A stretch of 42,999 bases of DNA from Clostridiaceae bacterium (lineage in GTDB: Bacteria > Bacillota > Clostridia > Lachnospirales > Lachnospiraceae), in contig CAJTGE010000045.1 of the NCBI GenBank assembly GCA_910575795.1, positions 1-42,999 of the forward strand, read 5' to 3'. A program made the position numbers and the translations under genes. Position 1 is the first letter of the stretch, and each line of letters begins with the position of its first letter. A model generated the notes under the pieces. The model saw only the letters and a list, made by a program, of their open reading frames with translations, was not told where the DNA came from and did not search any database. Positions 24,828 to 33,314 of this stretch are shown in pieces.

Positions 24828-25739
24828 TTATGTAAGCAAATTGCAAATTAGCTTATTAAACCTGTCGCTTTCGCTCCATTGAGGAAAGTGACAGGATTCC
24901 TCAAACCAGTAAAACTGTTTTTCTGTTTCAATCCGGTCGAAGTATTCCTTCGCAAGAGCAGAGGACACATGGTTGTCATATCTTCCCTCGATAAATATGA
25001 TTGGAGCGCCATATTGTGTTTGGGCTTCAAAGTTTGTTTGCATGACTTCCTGCCACAAATATTGTATGGCTTGCAGACTGCCCCTCTGGCGCCGAATCAA
25101 ATCGGCGAGTGTGTAATATCGAGAGAGCAAAAAGGGAATGGCTAAATTATTATAATTTGTTCTTCCATAGAGGGAACCCTTGTGTTTAACAACCTGCCTG
25201 GTCACAAAAAGCAGGTCATTCAGCCAACTGTCCGTTTGATAGGAGCAATCAATCCTCCTAAGTTTTTCCAAGTCCTTTTTATCAGCATGTGCCAGAGCAT
25301 ATTCATAGGCTGATTTGCTGGATTTTTTCATATTGACGACTTGCCCACAGCCGATATAAGTATGCACTAATTCCGGGTATGCCTGGACAAAGCGCAGCCC
25401 CAGAATGCTCCCCCATGAATGACCGACCAAATACACCGAACTTTGATGAAACCGGGGCAGCAAATAATCCACAAGTGTGTAGAGGTCATTGACAAAAATG
25501 TCAATCGTAACGGGCCCGTCAAATTTATAATAGGACTTTCCCGCACCACGCTGCTCCCATATAACAACCGTGAACTGCTGTTCTAACATTTTATTGTACG
25601 TCATCACCAAGGGAAACGCAGCGTCTCCGGGGCCGCCATGCAGATAGATCAGCAAAGGAGCCTTTTCCTTTTCTGCACGTATCGAAACAAACTGCGGCAC
25701 ACCGTTTACATTCTATTTTAACTGTTTGTCTATATACAT
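24828..25739 (-). pseudogene. alpha/beta hydrolase, amber-interrupted near the start
   Basis: The hydrolase frame has HGGPG (oxyanion region, about 25 residues in), the nucleophile elbow GHSWGS, an acidic residue in FIEGRYDNHV and the catalytic His in ESCHFPQW, as in proline iminopeptidase-like enzymes. The natural start appears to be the ATG at 25739, preceded by TTGGAGGAAAC. However, after eight codons there is an in-frame TAG (25715-25713), and homology continues on both sides (MYIDKQLK-stop-NVNGVPQFVSIR). Initiation at the GTG at 25700 would keep the core but has no ribosome binding site. Function could survive through restart or suppression. Confidence 0.6.
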
Positions 25740-25931
25740 GTTTCCTCCAACTTCTGTCGGTGCGCCTCCATTACCAAGACAGCCCTTTCTCCCAAGAGTT
25801 AACAACAGTGTAGTTCCATGGCGGCCTGTTTTTTGAAAAAGACGCTTTCATTCCATTGTTTATAATATTTTCTTGGGATATTGGCTTATCTATGAATTTT
25901 CTAATGCTTTGTTTATTGTAAATTGCAGAAA

Positions 25932-26408
25932 TTATTTATATGATACTCTTTCAATAATTCCGCTTTTCTCTATTTTATTCCAACGTTTGAATACAATTAT
26001 TTCCGCATCAGTTCCATAGCCGCTGTACTCAGACACCATGAGATATTTCTCATCAGCGATAATTCCATAACATCTGTCGCTGTCCTTTTTATGAAGCTGA
26101 TTCCCTAAATAAATCCTGTTATCATCCCAAAACTTTACGGTCTGGCCGTTTGGAAGGGTATATTCAATGTTCGCAAAGGAACCTTTCAGCGCATTCAGCT
26201 CTGTTACTTCTTCCATATCTGGAATCTGCAGCGTATTGAAGGCCGCAATCAGCTTTTCTTTTAATTCGCTTAACGCTGTTTTCCCTTTTTTACAGCACTG
26301 TGCAACAAGGCATTCCGCCCCAAAAGGCTGCCCTTCTGTTGCTGCACATCCGTTACAAGTGCTGCATAATTCACAGTTCGTACAATCAATTCCGCAGATA
26401 GATTTCAT
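25932..26408 (-). CDS. DUF3795-type cysteine-rich protein
   Basis: A 158-residue protein opening with CGIDCTNCELCSTCNGCAA, a Cys cluster with paired CxxC spacing followed by ECLVAQCC. This is typical of DUF3795-type proteins and probably binds zinc or another metal. The second half (FANIEYTLPNGQTVKFWDD...DAEIIVFKRWNKIEK) is a beta-rich domain of unknown function. It lies on the minus strand after a GyrI-like gene with a 27-bp gap and may be co-transcribed with it and the EFR1 gene. Confidence 0.78.
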   Translation of the reverse strand: MKSICGIDCTNCELCSTCNGCAATEGQPFGAECLVAQCCKKGKTALSELKEKLIAAFNTLQIPDMEEVTELNALKGSFANIEYTLPNGQTVKFWDDNRIYLGNQLHKKDSDRCYGIIADEKYLMVSEYSGYGTDAEIIVFKRWNKIEKSGIIERVSYK

Positions 26409-26435
26409 TCTGTTTTCCTCCTCAAATTCTCTTTT

Positions 26436-26897
26436 TTACATCTTCCTTATGGGAAAAAATATATACCCTTTCCCGGTCTTTGGACAGGTAAAATCATGGA
26501 CGGCGCCAGCCAGAGCAATACCTTTGTCCTTCAGATATTGGATTACTTCTGAAAAGGTATTATCATTTTCACGTTCCATATAAATATACTCATAGCCGGG
26601 TATCACCCATTTTGTCCAGCCATCGGGAGCCTCTGCATCCTCATTACACTCCACCCCTGCAAGGTAAAGTCCTTTCTGAAAGCCTTCCCATGGCTGGAAG
26701 GAACGGGAAAAGTCAGACATTGCGCCCCATATTCCGCTGATGTTCCCATCTTCCTCTTTCTTTGCCAGATGCGCGATTTCTCCAAAATGGGAATTCGCCT
26801 CATCCCATAACTTCTGAATAAAGCCGGCTCCGTCCGTTGTCGCCCCTTCTTTTCCGATTACAACAAAGGATTCTTTTTTGCATGTTTCGATTTTCAT
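26436..26897 (-). CDS. GyrI-like small-molecule binding protein
   Basis: This 153-residue protein has the AraC effector-binding/GyrI-like fold: IETCKKESFVVIGKEGATTD at the start, GIWGAMSDFSRS and YLAGVECNEDAEAPDGWTKWVIPGYEY in the middle, and VHDFTCPKTGKGYIFFPIRK at the end. Stand-alone forms are thought to bind or hydrolyse small hydrophobic compounds. It lacks a DNA-binding domain. It sits between a metal-binding DUF3795 gene and an EFR1 ferredoxin gene on the same strand with short gaps, suggesting a small operon. Confidence 0.85.
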   Translation of the reverse strand: MKIETCKKESFVVIGKEGATTDGAGFIQKLWDEANSHFGEIAHLAKKEEDGNISGIWGAMSDFSRSFQPWEGFQKGLYLAGVECNEDAEAPDGWTKWVIPGYEYIYMERENDNTFSEVIQYLKDKGIALAGAVHDFTCPKTGKGYIFFPIRKM

Positions 26898-26930
26898 TGA
26901 TTTGCTGCTCCCTTTGCTTTATGTTTCATT

Positions 26931-27719
26931 TCATTTTAAAGGCTCGTTCTTTTTCCCGTTTTGGATATATTTATCATAGCGGCACTGCTCAATGACTGTG
27001 TGCCCCAGTAATGTAATTGCCCTTGCCGGACAGGAACTGATGCACCGGTAACACATCGTACAGTGTTTTCCGGCAGCCGCTTTTCCATTTTTCAGGGTAA
27101 GGTTGTCTGTCGGGCAGAGCCGGGTACAAAGCCCGCAGCCTGTACAGGCATTACTGATCTTTAATTGATCCGAGTAACTTTTGGTTTTGCTGTAGTACCA
27201 CAAACGCTGGCAGAGTAATCCGGTGATTTGGCTATAAAGATGCAGGCCGTTTTTGGGATACCTGCCTTTCCTGATTTCCTCTGCACATTTCTCAATCTTT
27301 CTGTCTGCTTTCCGGATGATTTCCCGGTTCTCCTGAAAGGATTTTTTCAGCAGCTTTACATCGCAGACAGAATCAGGCATACGGATATGGAAACCGCCAA
27401 CAATTTCTGCACCATACTTTTTGAGCAGCCGTGCCGAGCAGCCTGCGCCGTCTCCGCTGAACAATCCCATAGTGGCAACGCAGAGTATTTTTTTACCCTT
27501 CCAAAGATCCGGATGGCTTTTGATAAAATCTTTTACCATGACGGGAACGTTTGAAAACTGAACAGGATATGCAAAAACAATAAAGTCATGCTGTGATAAT
27601 AAATGTACCGCGTCTTTCTGCTCCATCGGAACTGCCTGCGCAGTTTTATCCAGTAAAAAAAGCAGCTTTTTGATACAATGTTCTGTGTTTCCCGTACCGC
27701 TTAAATAGATACCTGTCAT
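26931..27719 (-). CDS. EFR1-family flavodoxin-ferredoxin protein
   Basis: A 262-residue fusion of a flavodoxin-like domain (MTGIYLSGTGNTEHC, the FMN phosphate loop; FAYPVQFSNVPVMVKDFI) and two 4Fe-4S clusters (CTGCGLCTRLCP and CTMCYRCISSCP). The EFR1 family is thought to move electrons to unidentified partners in anaerobes. Upstream on the minus strand, about 85 bp away, is an inverted partial copy of the CGGTCAA element (27823-27803), whose plus-strand partner faces the next gene, so the two may be co-regulated. Confidence 0.88.
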   Translation of the reverse strand: MTGIYLSGTGNTEHCIKKLLFLLDKTAQAVPMEQKDAVHLLSQHDFIVFAYPVQFSNVPVMVKDFIKSHPDLWKGKKILCVATMGLFSGDGAGCSARLLKKYGAEIVGGFHIRMPDSVCDVKLLKKSFQENREIIRKADRKIEKCAEEIRKGRYPKNGLHLYSQITGLLCQRLWYYSKTKSYSDQLKISNACTGCGLCTRLCPTDNLTLKNGKAAAGKHCTMCYRCISSCPARAITLLGHTVIEQCRYDKYIQNGKKNEPLK

Positions 27720-27802
27720 ATCTTTTCCCTTTCAAAATTGGAGTAATGACCACGTCCCTGCACCATGGTTTCTGATTTTATCCTCTTCTGTCAATTTTAC
27801 TG

Positions 27803-27870
27803 CCATTGACCGATTTTGGGAAGGGCCGAAAACAAATGTCTTCTCAAAACCGGTCAATGGAGCAATAATA
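27803..27870 (+). promoter_or_regulatory. inverted pair of CGGTCAA elements between divergent genes
   Basis: The arm CCATTGACCGATTTTGGGAA (from 27803) and the arm starting CTTCTCAAAACCGGTCAATG (from 27840) form an inverted repeat of 21-bp arms with two mismatches and a 16-bp spacer. The plus-strand copy keeps the promoter-like layout TTCTCA (27841-27846), 17 bp, AATAAT (27864-27869). The minus copy points to the EFR1 gene. Confidence 0.55.
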
Positions 27871-27996
27871 AAATTAAGTTCATTCTTTTTTAAGATGTTT
27901 AAGAGGCTTTTTAGAGACTACTCTGATAGAATGGACAAAAATCCGCAGAAATACTGGATAAACTGTGGATTGAATTTTATATGAGAGGAGGGCAAC

Positions 27997-28668
27997 ATGA
28001 AAAAGAAAACAGGAAAAATGATCTTATTGGCAGGGGTGCTGTGCATCCTGAGCCTTGCGGTATGTGCCTGTGGAAAGACGGAGGAAGCATCAGATACCCA
28101 GGAACCACAGGTGGTTCAGGGCGAGCCGATCCCGGAGGATGATACAGAGGACGATGCTTCTGCTCCGGAACCGGAAGCGGATGCAGAAGGAACCGACACC
28201 GGGAATGAACCGGAGTCACCGGAATCATCACCGGAACCGCAATCCGGTGAAAGCGGCAGCCAGGGAACAGACAGCACACAGAAAGAACAGCCGGAAGCAC
28301 AAAGTCAAAGTACGTCTGGCACATCTGCAGAATGGGTGGACAGTACTCCCAGTCTGGAAGGGGATATCAAAGAGCTGAAGGATGGGCAGCTTACCGTGGT
28401 AGAGGCCATTACAGAAAAGTCAGATAATGGAGGTGATATCGTAGTGTCTCCTGGCAGCGGGGATGATTCTGAGTTTAACAAGATTGCGGTTACATACGAT
28501 GAAAATACCCTGTTTGCTATATAAACGATCTATGATGGAGGGGCCAGATTTGAAATGTCAGAGGCAACAGCGGCAGACCTGGCATCCGGCCAGTTCATTC
28601 AGGTATGGGGAAGTTCTTCCGGCAGCGGACTGAAAGCACCCCAGATTTGTATTGTAAAAGTGGCCTGA
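27997..28668 (+). pseudogene. lipoprotein with a premature TAA
   Basis: GAGAGGAGG precedes an ATG and a lipoprotein signal (KKKTGKMILLAGVLCILSLA, lipobox VCAC). A long Glu/Pro/Ser-rich linker (residues 30-108) leads to a C-terminal domain (GDIKELKDGQLTVVEAI). The frame is stopped at TAA 28522-28524, yet it reads on as TIYDGGARFEMSEATAADLA and QFIQVWGSS to TGA at 28668. A single change could convert a Gln or Lys codon to this TAA. The truncated 175-residue product would lack the end of the domain. Confidence 0.62.
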
Positions 28669-28676
28669 ACCTTTGC

Positions 28677-28726
28677 CTGTCCTCTTATGATAAGGAGAAA
28701 ACCCTTGTCAGGAGAGGGCAGTTTTT
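28677..28726 (+). terminator. terminator after the lipoprotein pseudogene
   Basis: CTGTCCTCT (28677-28685) pairs with AGAGGGCAG (28713-28721) with one wobble pair, then TTTTT. A smaller hairpin can form inside the loop. Confidence 0.6.
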
Positions 28727-28729
28727 CTT

Positions 28730-29056
28730 AAATAAAACCTTTATTTCCTGCATTTCTTTGATAAATCTGGCATGTCTTAAAAAATTTTGCAAAAAGGTCA
28801 CCGTTCGTCTTCTGATTGCGTGTCATAAGTATAACAGCATCCAACCAAAGGATATCCGGAAAGATTTTCGGGCACGGATGTAGTTCGCAGGGACATACAG
28901 CGGTTCAGATTCCGGCACCCGAAGGCGCCCATTAGGAGCTTGCAGGCACACTGGTATCCCAGCAGGAGGACAGGGAGGCGGTGCGGGAGTTCCTCCAGAT
29001 GCCCCCAAAGCAGAGGGCCGTGATGGTACAAATACAGGCTTTGGGGCACGCTGTTA
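28730..29056 (+). other. gene-poor stretch with remnants before a lipoprotein
   Basis: No complete gene is seen. The segment TTGCAAAAAGGTCACC (28787-28802) followed by TCTTCTGATTGCGTGTCATA resembles leaders I associate with ECF-sigma operons in this group (memory, unverified). Around 28930-29025 one frame reads ELAGTLVSQQEDREAVREFL, protein-like but startless. It is probably what is left after deletion of a regulatory gene upstream of the lipoprotein. Confidence 0.35.
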
Positions 29057-30100
29057 TTGGCAGGAGCTTTGTGTCTTACAGGCTGCGGCAGCACGGAGTC
29101 GAATGCAGATGTTATGGCGGCGGATGTACAGCAGTCGGCCTTGCCGGAGGATTCCACAGATTCTGGCTCCGGTGGGGATTCCGGCATTACCCCGCAGGAA
29201 AGCGGCCAGAGTTTTGTACTGCCGCCGTTATCCACAGAGGCGCAGACCATAGATTATAAGGGGAATGTGCATGTAGACTGGCTTACGGCGTCTTTGGATG
29301 CCATTTATTTATTGAGCAGGGATCAGGACGGGGGCTCCGGAATCCTGAAGATGAGGCCAGGGGAAGTTGATGGGGAAGCCCTGCAGGTGACGGCGCCGGA
29401 TGGGATGACTTTTTCCGTCATGACCACGGATGAACAGGGGAACCTGTATGTGGTGGCGGAGGACAGGGATATTGAGGTAGTGATGAGGGATGATGAGTTT
29501 GCCTGTCCTACAGAACACTGTGAAGTATGGAGAATCAGCCCGTCCGGTGAGGTGACGGCAAAACTGGACATTTCCGAATATATAAGGAAGGAGGTTTTCT
29601 CCCCCCGTATGATTGCAGTGGCAGGGAACGGGGATATCTACCTTTCTACGCAGGCCGATGGAACAGCAGTGCTGGCTTTTGATGCGGAAGGGAACTTCCT
29701 GAACAAGATCAGTTATGATTACAAGGTCTATACGCTCCGCACCGCCATGGGAAGAGGACGGGACGGAAAGGTTTACGCCGTACTTTGGGGTGATACCACT
29801 TCTGTAATCGTCCAACTGGATGGCGGCCGTATTTCAGGGGATACCACTTCTTTTATCCTCAACGGTGATGGCGGCTGCTATGAGTTTGTATGTCCGGGGA
29901 GGGATTGTGACCTTGTGATTTTCGGCGGAGATGGAATCCTTGGATATGACCTGGGGAGCGCCGATAGCAAATGGAAGGTTCCCGCAGGTGAACTGCCTTT
30001 CAGCACAGAAGGTTTTTATCCGATGGCAGCTCTGGCAGACGGGAGGGTACTGTTTTTGGATAGCAATAAATTCCATTATGTTCCGGCGGCACAGCAGTAG
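29057..30100 (+). CDS. lipoprotein with a beta-propeller-like domain, start damaged
   Basis: A protein of at least 347 residues with LLLAGALCLTGCG, a clear lipobox (LTGC), then a Ser/Gly-rich linker and repeated strand motifs of the WD40/NHL propeller kind (GNVHVDWLTASLDAIYLLSR, DEQGNLYVVAED, GNGDIYLSTQADG, GRDGKVYAVLWG, ADGRVLFLDSN). The start is unclear. The only ATG with a good site (29020 area, GAGGG upstream) is out of frame with the rest by one or two bases. The listed TTG leaves a signal peptide too short to work. It may be a frameshift pseudogene. Confidence 0.6.
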   Translation: MAGALCLTGCGSTESNADVMAADVQQSALPEDSTDSGSGGDSGITPQESGQSFVLPPLSTEAQTIDYKGNVHVDWLTASLDAIYLLSRDQDGGSGILKMRPGEVDGEALQVTAPDGMTFSVMTTDEQGNLYVVAEDRDIEVVMRDDEFACPTEHCEVWRISPSGEVTAKLDISEYIRKEVFSPRMIAVAGNGDIYLSTQADGTAVLAFDAEGNFLNKISYDYKVYTLRTAMGRGRDGKVYAVLWGDTTSVIVQLDGGRISGDTTSFILNGDGGCYEFVCPGRDCDLVIFGGDGILGYDLGSADSKWKVPAGELPFSTEGFYPMAALADGRVLFLDSNKFHYVPAAQQ

Positions 30101-30246
30101 GCAGTATTTTTTTCGCTGCCGGAATATACGAAATCATATCATAATTATGCCAGGAGAGCATGTCAGGAGCCAGTGAAACAGAGGCTTTGACATGCTTAAT
30201 TGCTGTTTTTTGTAAATCCCACAAAAAGACAGATGCAGGAGCGGAT

Positions 30247-30800
30247 ATGGAGCAAAGGAGAAGACAGCCTGTCTGGAAGGCAGAGAGCCGGAGAAAGAGA
30301 GAAAAGAGGATTGCCAGACTACAGCGGAGGATCATAGCCTATACAGTCCGGGGAATCGTGGCGGCTGTCCTGGCAGTCATGCTTTTGCTGATGGTCTGCG
30401 GCTGTCTGTATATCCGGGATTTTTTTCGCAAAAATAATAGGGATACTGCTCTAAAGGCAGATCCCGTTCGGGAGGCCGTACCCGGTGCGGAAGAAAATAA
30501 ACAGGACACGGATTTTCCGGAGCAGGAAAAATATACGGTAGTCCTGGATGCCGGACACGGCGGGGAGGATGGAGGAACCGTGGAGCAGACGGCCATGGAG
30601 AAGGAGATCAACCTGGCTGTTGTGTTGAAAATGAGAGAACTGCTGGAGAACCAGGGCATCCGTGTGGTTCTTACAAGGGAGCAGGATACCTTTCCAACTA
30701 TAATGAGAGGAATCAACTGATGTCAGGGGAATACCAGGAAAAGCTGGCCCAGGGGCTGGTGGAGAGGATTATAGAAGGGTTGGAAGAAAAAGCGGGGTAG
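30247..30800 (+). pseudogene. N-acetylmuramoyl-L-alanine amidase (Amidase_3), collapsed
   Basis: AGGAG precedes an ATG encoding a basic tail and one membrane helix (GIVAAVLAVMLLLMVCGC). The catalytic domain begins normally: VVLDAGHGGEDGG supplies the first zinc His and Glu-like site, then NLAVVLKMRELLENQGIRVVLTR. The middle part with the second His (usually SIHxN) and catalytic Glu is absent. A frameshift near 30700 puts the end in another frame (NYNERNQLMSGEYQEKLAQG, VERIIEGLEEKAG, stop at 30800). The enzyme cannot be active. Confidence 0.68.
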
Positions 30801-30817
30801 TGCTGTTCATTTCAGGG

Positions 30818-30877
30818 CTTCCCAGATTCGGTCAATAGAGCGATAATAAAGGAAACGATCAGAAAGGAAACGATCAG
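30818..30877 (+). promoter_or_regulatory. CGGTCAA promoter element, copy 3, with a tandem 15-bp repeat
   Basis: TTCCCA (30819-30824), a 17-bp spacer with CGGTCAA and GATAAT (30842-30847) repeat the layout seen at 5541. Immediately after, AAAGGAAACGATCAG occurs twice in tandem (30848-30862 and 30863-30877), duplicating the ribosome binding site up to the first base of the GTG start. Confidence 0.55.
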
Positions 30878-31752
30878 TGAATACATACAAAAAGTCCTGG
30901 AAGAAAAAATATATACCGGTTGCGGTGATTTCTCTGCTTATTCTGGCAGCAGTTCTGTATGGGATGCGAAACGGCGGGGAGGATGGCAGAGGCGGAAACA
31001 TCCTTGTCGGGGCAAGCCCGGATACAAGCGCTTTCCAAATGTATTATTTTGACGGGGAAACGGTTGTGGTCAGGACGCTGTATGACAGCGCTACGGAGAA
31101 GGAAGTGATTAAAAAAATCAATGGCATTCCCCTCCAGGCGGCAGAGGAAGATGCCCTCTCCCAGATGGAGCCTCCTTTTTACGGGTTCTGGATCAGCGGT
31201 CAGGATGGCTTTGATATTTCCGTGGCGGCCTCCGGTGGTGTCTGGCTTAAGAATGACGGGGCGGTTTATTATGGGGATACGGATTTATCTGTTTTATGGG
31301 AACAGATGGAAGGCAAGGATGAGGATATCTGGAATGTCCTGAATTTTCCAAATGCAGGGCGTTTATCGGCATACCATACTATCTTCTTGCTGAAAGCGGA
31401 TGAACAGACAGCAGAAATCCCGGAGGGTCTGACTATGACGGTGGAGGACATCGGAACAAGCGAGATTACGGTATTGATTGCCAATAACAGCGGAGAAGAG
31501 TTCACTTATGGGGAATACTTTTCCCTCCAGAAGCAGATAGACGGCCAGTGGTATACGATACCGGTAAAGGCAGATAACGTGGGATTCCAGGATATCGCCC
31601 ATATCCTTCCGGACGGGGAGAGCACCAGTGAGACCTATAATCTTGACCTGTACGGCACGCTGGAACCGGGGATATACAGGCTGGTGGTGGAAACACTACT
31701 TGCTGAGTTTCTGGTGGGGAACGGAAGGATGACGGGATTTGATGATGATTGA
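30877..31752 (+). CDS. membrane-anchored protein with a C-terminal Ig-like (Big_14-type) domain
   Basis: A 291-residue protein with a GTG start after AAAGGAAA. A basic N-terminus and one helix (YIPVAVISLLILAAVLYGM, residues 12-30) anchor it with the rest outside. The C-terminal 100 residues (ITVLIANNSGEEFTYGEYFS, QIDGQWYTIPV, GTLEPGIYRLVVET) match the pattern of bacterial Ig-like Big_14 domains. The middle 130 residues are unrecognised. It stands under a CGGTCAA-type promoter and ends just before a divergent-looking TetR promoter region on the same strand. Function unknown. Confidence 0.75.
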   Translation: MNTYKKSWKKKYIPVAVISLLILAAVLYGMRNGGEDGRGGNILVGASPDTSAFQMYYFDGETVVVRTLYDSATEKEVIKKINGIPLQAAEEDALSQMEPPFYGFWISGQDGFDISVAASGGVWLKNDGAVYYGDTDLSVLWEQMEGKDEDIWNVLNFPNAGRLSAYHTIFLLKADEQTAEIPEGLTMTVEDIGTSEITVLIANNSGEEFTYGEYFSLQKQIDGQWYTIPVKADNVGFQDIAHILPDGESTSETYNLDLYGTLEPGIYRLVVETLLAEFLVGNGRMTGFDDD

Positions 31753-31777
31753 CAAATTGTCAGTCATATGTTAGAAT
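31749..31777 (+). promoter_or_regulatory. tetR promoter with overlapping operator
   Basis: TTGACA (31749-31754), a 17-bp spacer and TAGAAT (31772-31777) form a strong promoter. The palindrome TGACAAATTGTCA (31750-31762) overlaps the -35 box. The same palindrome occurs twice before the ABC exporter (32477-32489; 32570-32582 with one change), so the TetR protein probably represses itself and the exporter. Confidence 0.75.
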
Positions 31778-31800
31778 GACCTCCATGGAGGGACATTGCC

Positions 31801-32424
31801 ATGCGTGATGTAAAGGAACCAGAGGTCCGTAAAGCCGAGATCATGGATGCTGCCATCCGGTTGTTTACACGGAAAGGATACCTGAATACCACAACGCAGG
31901 ATATCATTGACGAGGTAAACATATCCCGCGGACTTCTGTATTACCATTTTAAAAATAAAGAGGATATCCTGTACTGCGTCATCGAGCGGTATTCCCAGCC
32001 GCTGCTTAAAAGGCTGGAGCATCTGGCCTATGAGGAAGAGAAGGGCGCGGAGGAAAAGCTCCGTTTGTTTATGGAGCATACCCTTGTAAAGGAGCAGGAT
32101 GTGACCGCAGAAAATTCCGTGCTGCAGGCGGCTGCGGATCTGGACGAGAACCGCTACATGCTGGACCGGTTTTACCACAAGCTCTGCGGCAGCATCGCGG
32201 GATATTTTGCCCATATCATAGAGCAGGGGAACCGGGAAGGTGTTTTCCATGTGGCGTCTCCAGGGGAAACCGCTTCTTTTCTGATGACCGGCTATATTTT
32301 TGTGTCAAATGATGCCAGGCTCGCCTGCCATAGCAGGGAACAGCTGCAAGGCTATCTGGATGCTTATAAGATACTGCTGGAGAGGGCACTTGGAACAGTA
32401 AAGCCGCTTTTTTCTGAGAAGTGA
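31801..32424 (+). CDS. TetR-family repressor of the adjacent ABC exporter
   Basis: This 207-residue protein has an N-terminal TetR HTH (IMDAAIRLFTRKGYLNTTTQ, DIIDEVNISRGLLYYHFKNKED, residues 13-60) and a helical ligand domain. GGAGGG lies eight bases before the ATG within a CTCCATGGAG palindrome that could partly hide it. The palindrome TGACAAATTGTCA occurs in its own promoter and twice before the ABC genes downstream, so autoregulation with exporter control is very likely. The inducer is unknown, perhaps a compound exported by the pump. Confidence 0.92.
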   Translation: MRDVKEPEVRKAEIMDAAIRLFTRKGYLNTTTQDIIDEVNISRGLLYYHFKNKEDILYCVIERYSQPLLKRLEHLAYEEEKGAEEKLRLFMEHTLVKEQDVTAENSVLQAAADLDENRYMLDRFYHKLCGSIAGYFAHIIEQGNREGVFHVASPGETASFLMTGYIFVSNDARLACHSREQLQGYLDAYKILLERALGTVKPLFSEK

Positions 32425-32474
32425 ACTGGGGTGTTCAGGGCTTCCTGAATTCCTCAGTAAAATTTTTCAATATG

Positions 32475-32582
32475 ACTGACAAATTGTCAGTTTATAAATA
32501 AGAATAAAAGTTATGGGAAGATAGCTGCCTTGCAGAATAGGGTGAGGCAGCCGATTTTACCATTTAGACTGACAAATTGTCG
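32475..32582 (+). promoter_or_regulatory. two further TetR operators before the ABC exporter
   Basis: ACTGACAAATTGTCAGT (32475-32491) is a perfect 17-bp palindrome with AT-rich promoter-like sequence just after it. TGACAAATTGTCG (32570-32582) lies 18 bp before the ATPase start, near the ribosome binding site. Between them GCTGCCT (32524-32530) and AGGCAGC (32545-32551) form a hairpin. Confidence 0.75.
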
Positions 32583-32600
32583 GTAGAAAGGAGTTTTATC

Positions 32601-33314
32601 ATGTTAGAAATCCAACATCTTACTAAGATTTATCCAGGAGGGAAAAAGGCGGTGGACGATCTGTCCTTAAGCGTCAGGGCCGGGGAAATCTGTGGATTTA
32701 TCGGGGCGAACGGGGCGGGGAAGACTTCAACTATAAAAGCGGTGGTTGGCATTCACGGTTTTGAACAGGGGGAGATCCTGATCCATGGAAAGTCGATCCG
32801 GACCCATCCCCTGGAGTGCAAAAGGCAGATGGCCTACATCCCGGACAATCCGGACCTTTATGAGCATCTGACTGGTTACCAGTACATCAATTTTATAGCG
32901 GATATCTACAGGGTTTCTTCCGAAGAACGCAGGAAACGGGTGGAGAGGTACGGGGAGCTTTTTGAGATGACCTCCAGCCTGGGAAATGTGATTACCTCCT
33001 ATTCCCATGGGATGAAGCAGCGGACGGCCATTATCGCGGCTCTGGTCCACGCCCCATCCCTTCTGATTCTGGATGAGCCTTTCGTGGGCCTGGACCCGAA
33101 AGGGGCCTTCTGCTTAAAGCAGATTATGCAGGAACTGGTGGAAGCCGGGGGAGCCATCTTCTTTTCCACCCATGTCCTGGAGGTGGCGGAAAAGCTGTGC
33201 AGCCGGATCGCGATGGTAAAAGGAGGGAGGCTGGTGGTGGCCGGAGATACGGATAAGGTGAGGGGTGACCATTCCCTGGAGTCGGTTTTTATGGAGGTGC
33301 AGAAGCATGAATAG
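32601..33314 (+). CDS. ABC transporter ATPase under TetR control
   Basis: This 237-residue ATPase starts at the ATG eight bases after AAAGGAG; a TTG at 32577 lies within the operator and is not credible. Walker A is GANGAGKTST (about residues 34-43), the signature is SHGMKQRTAI, Walker B is SLLILDEPFVGLD, and the H-loop is FFSTHVLEVAEKLC. The YxHLTGYQYINFIADIY wording is typical of ABC-2 type exporters. It overlaps the permease start by eight bases and would energise it. Confidence 0.92.
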   Translation: MLEIQHLTKIYPGGKKAVDDLSLSVRAGEICGFIGANGAGKTSTIKAVVGIHGFEQGEILIHGKSIRTHPLECKRQMAYIPDNPDLYEHLTGYQYINFIADIYRVSSEERRKRVERYGELFEMTSSLGNVITSYSHGMKQRTAIIAALVHAPSLLILDEPFVGLDPKGAFCLKQIMQELVEAGGAIFFSTHVLEVAEKLCSRIAMVKGGRLVVAGDTDKVRGDHSLESVFMEVQKHE

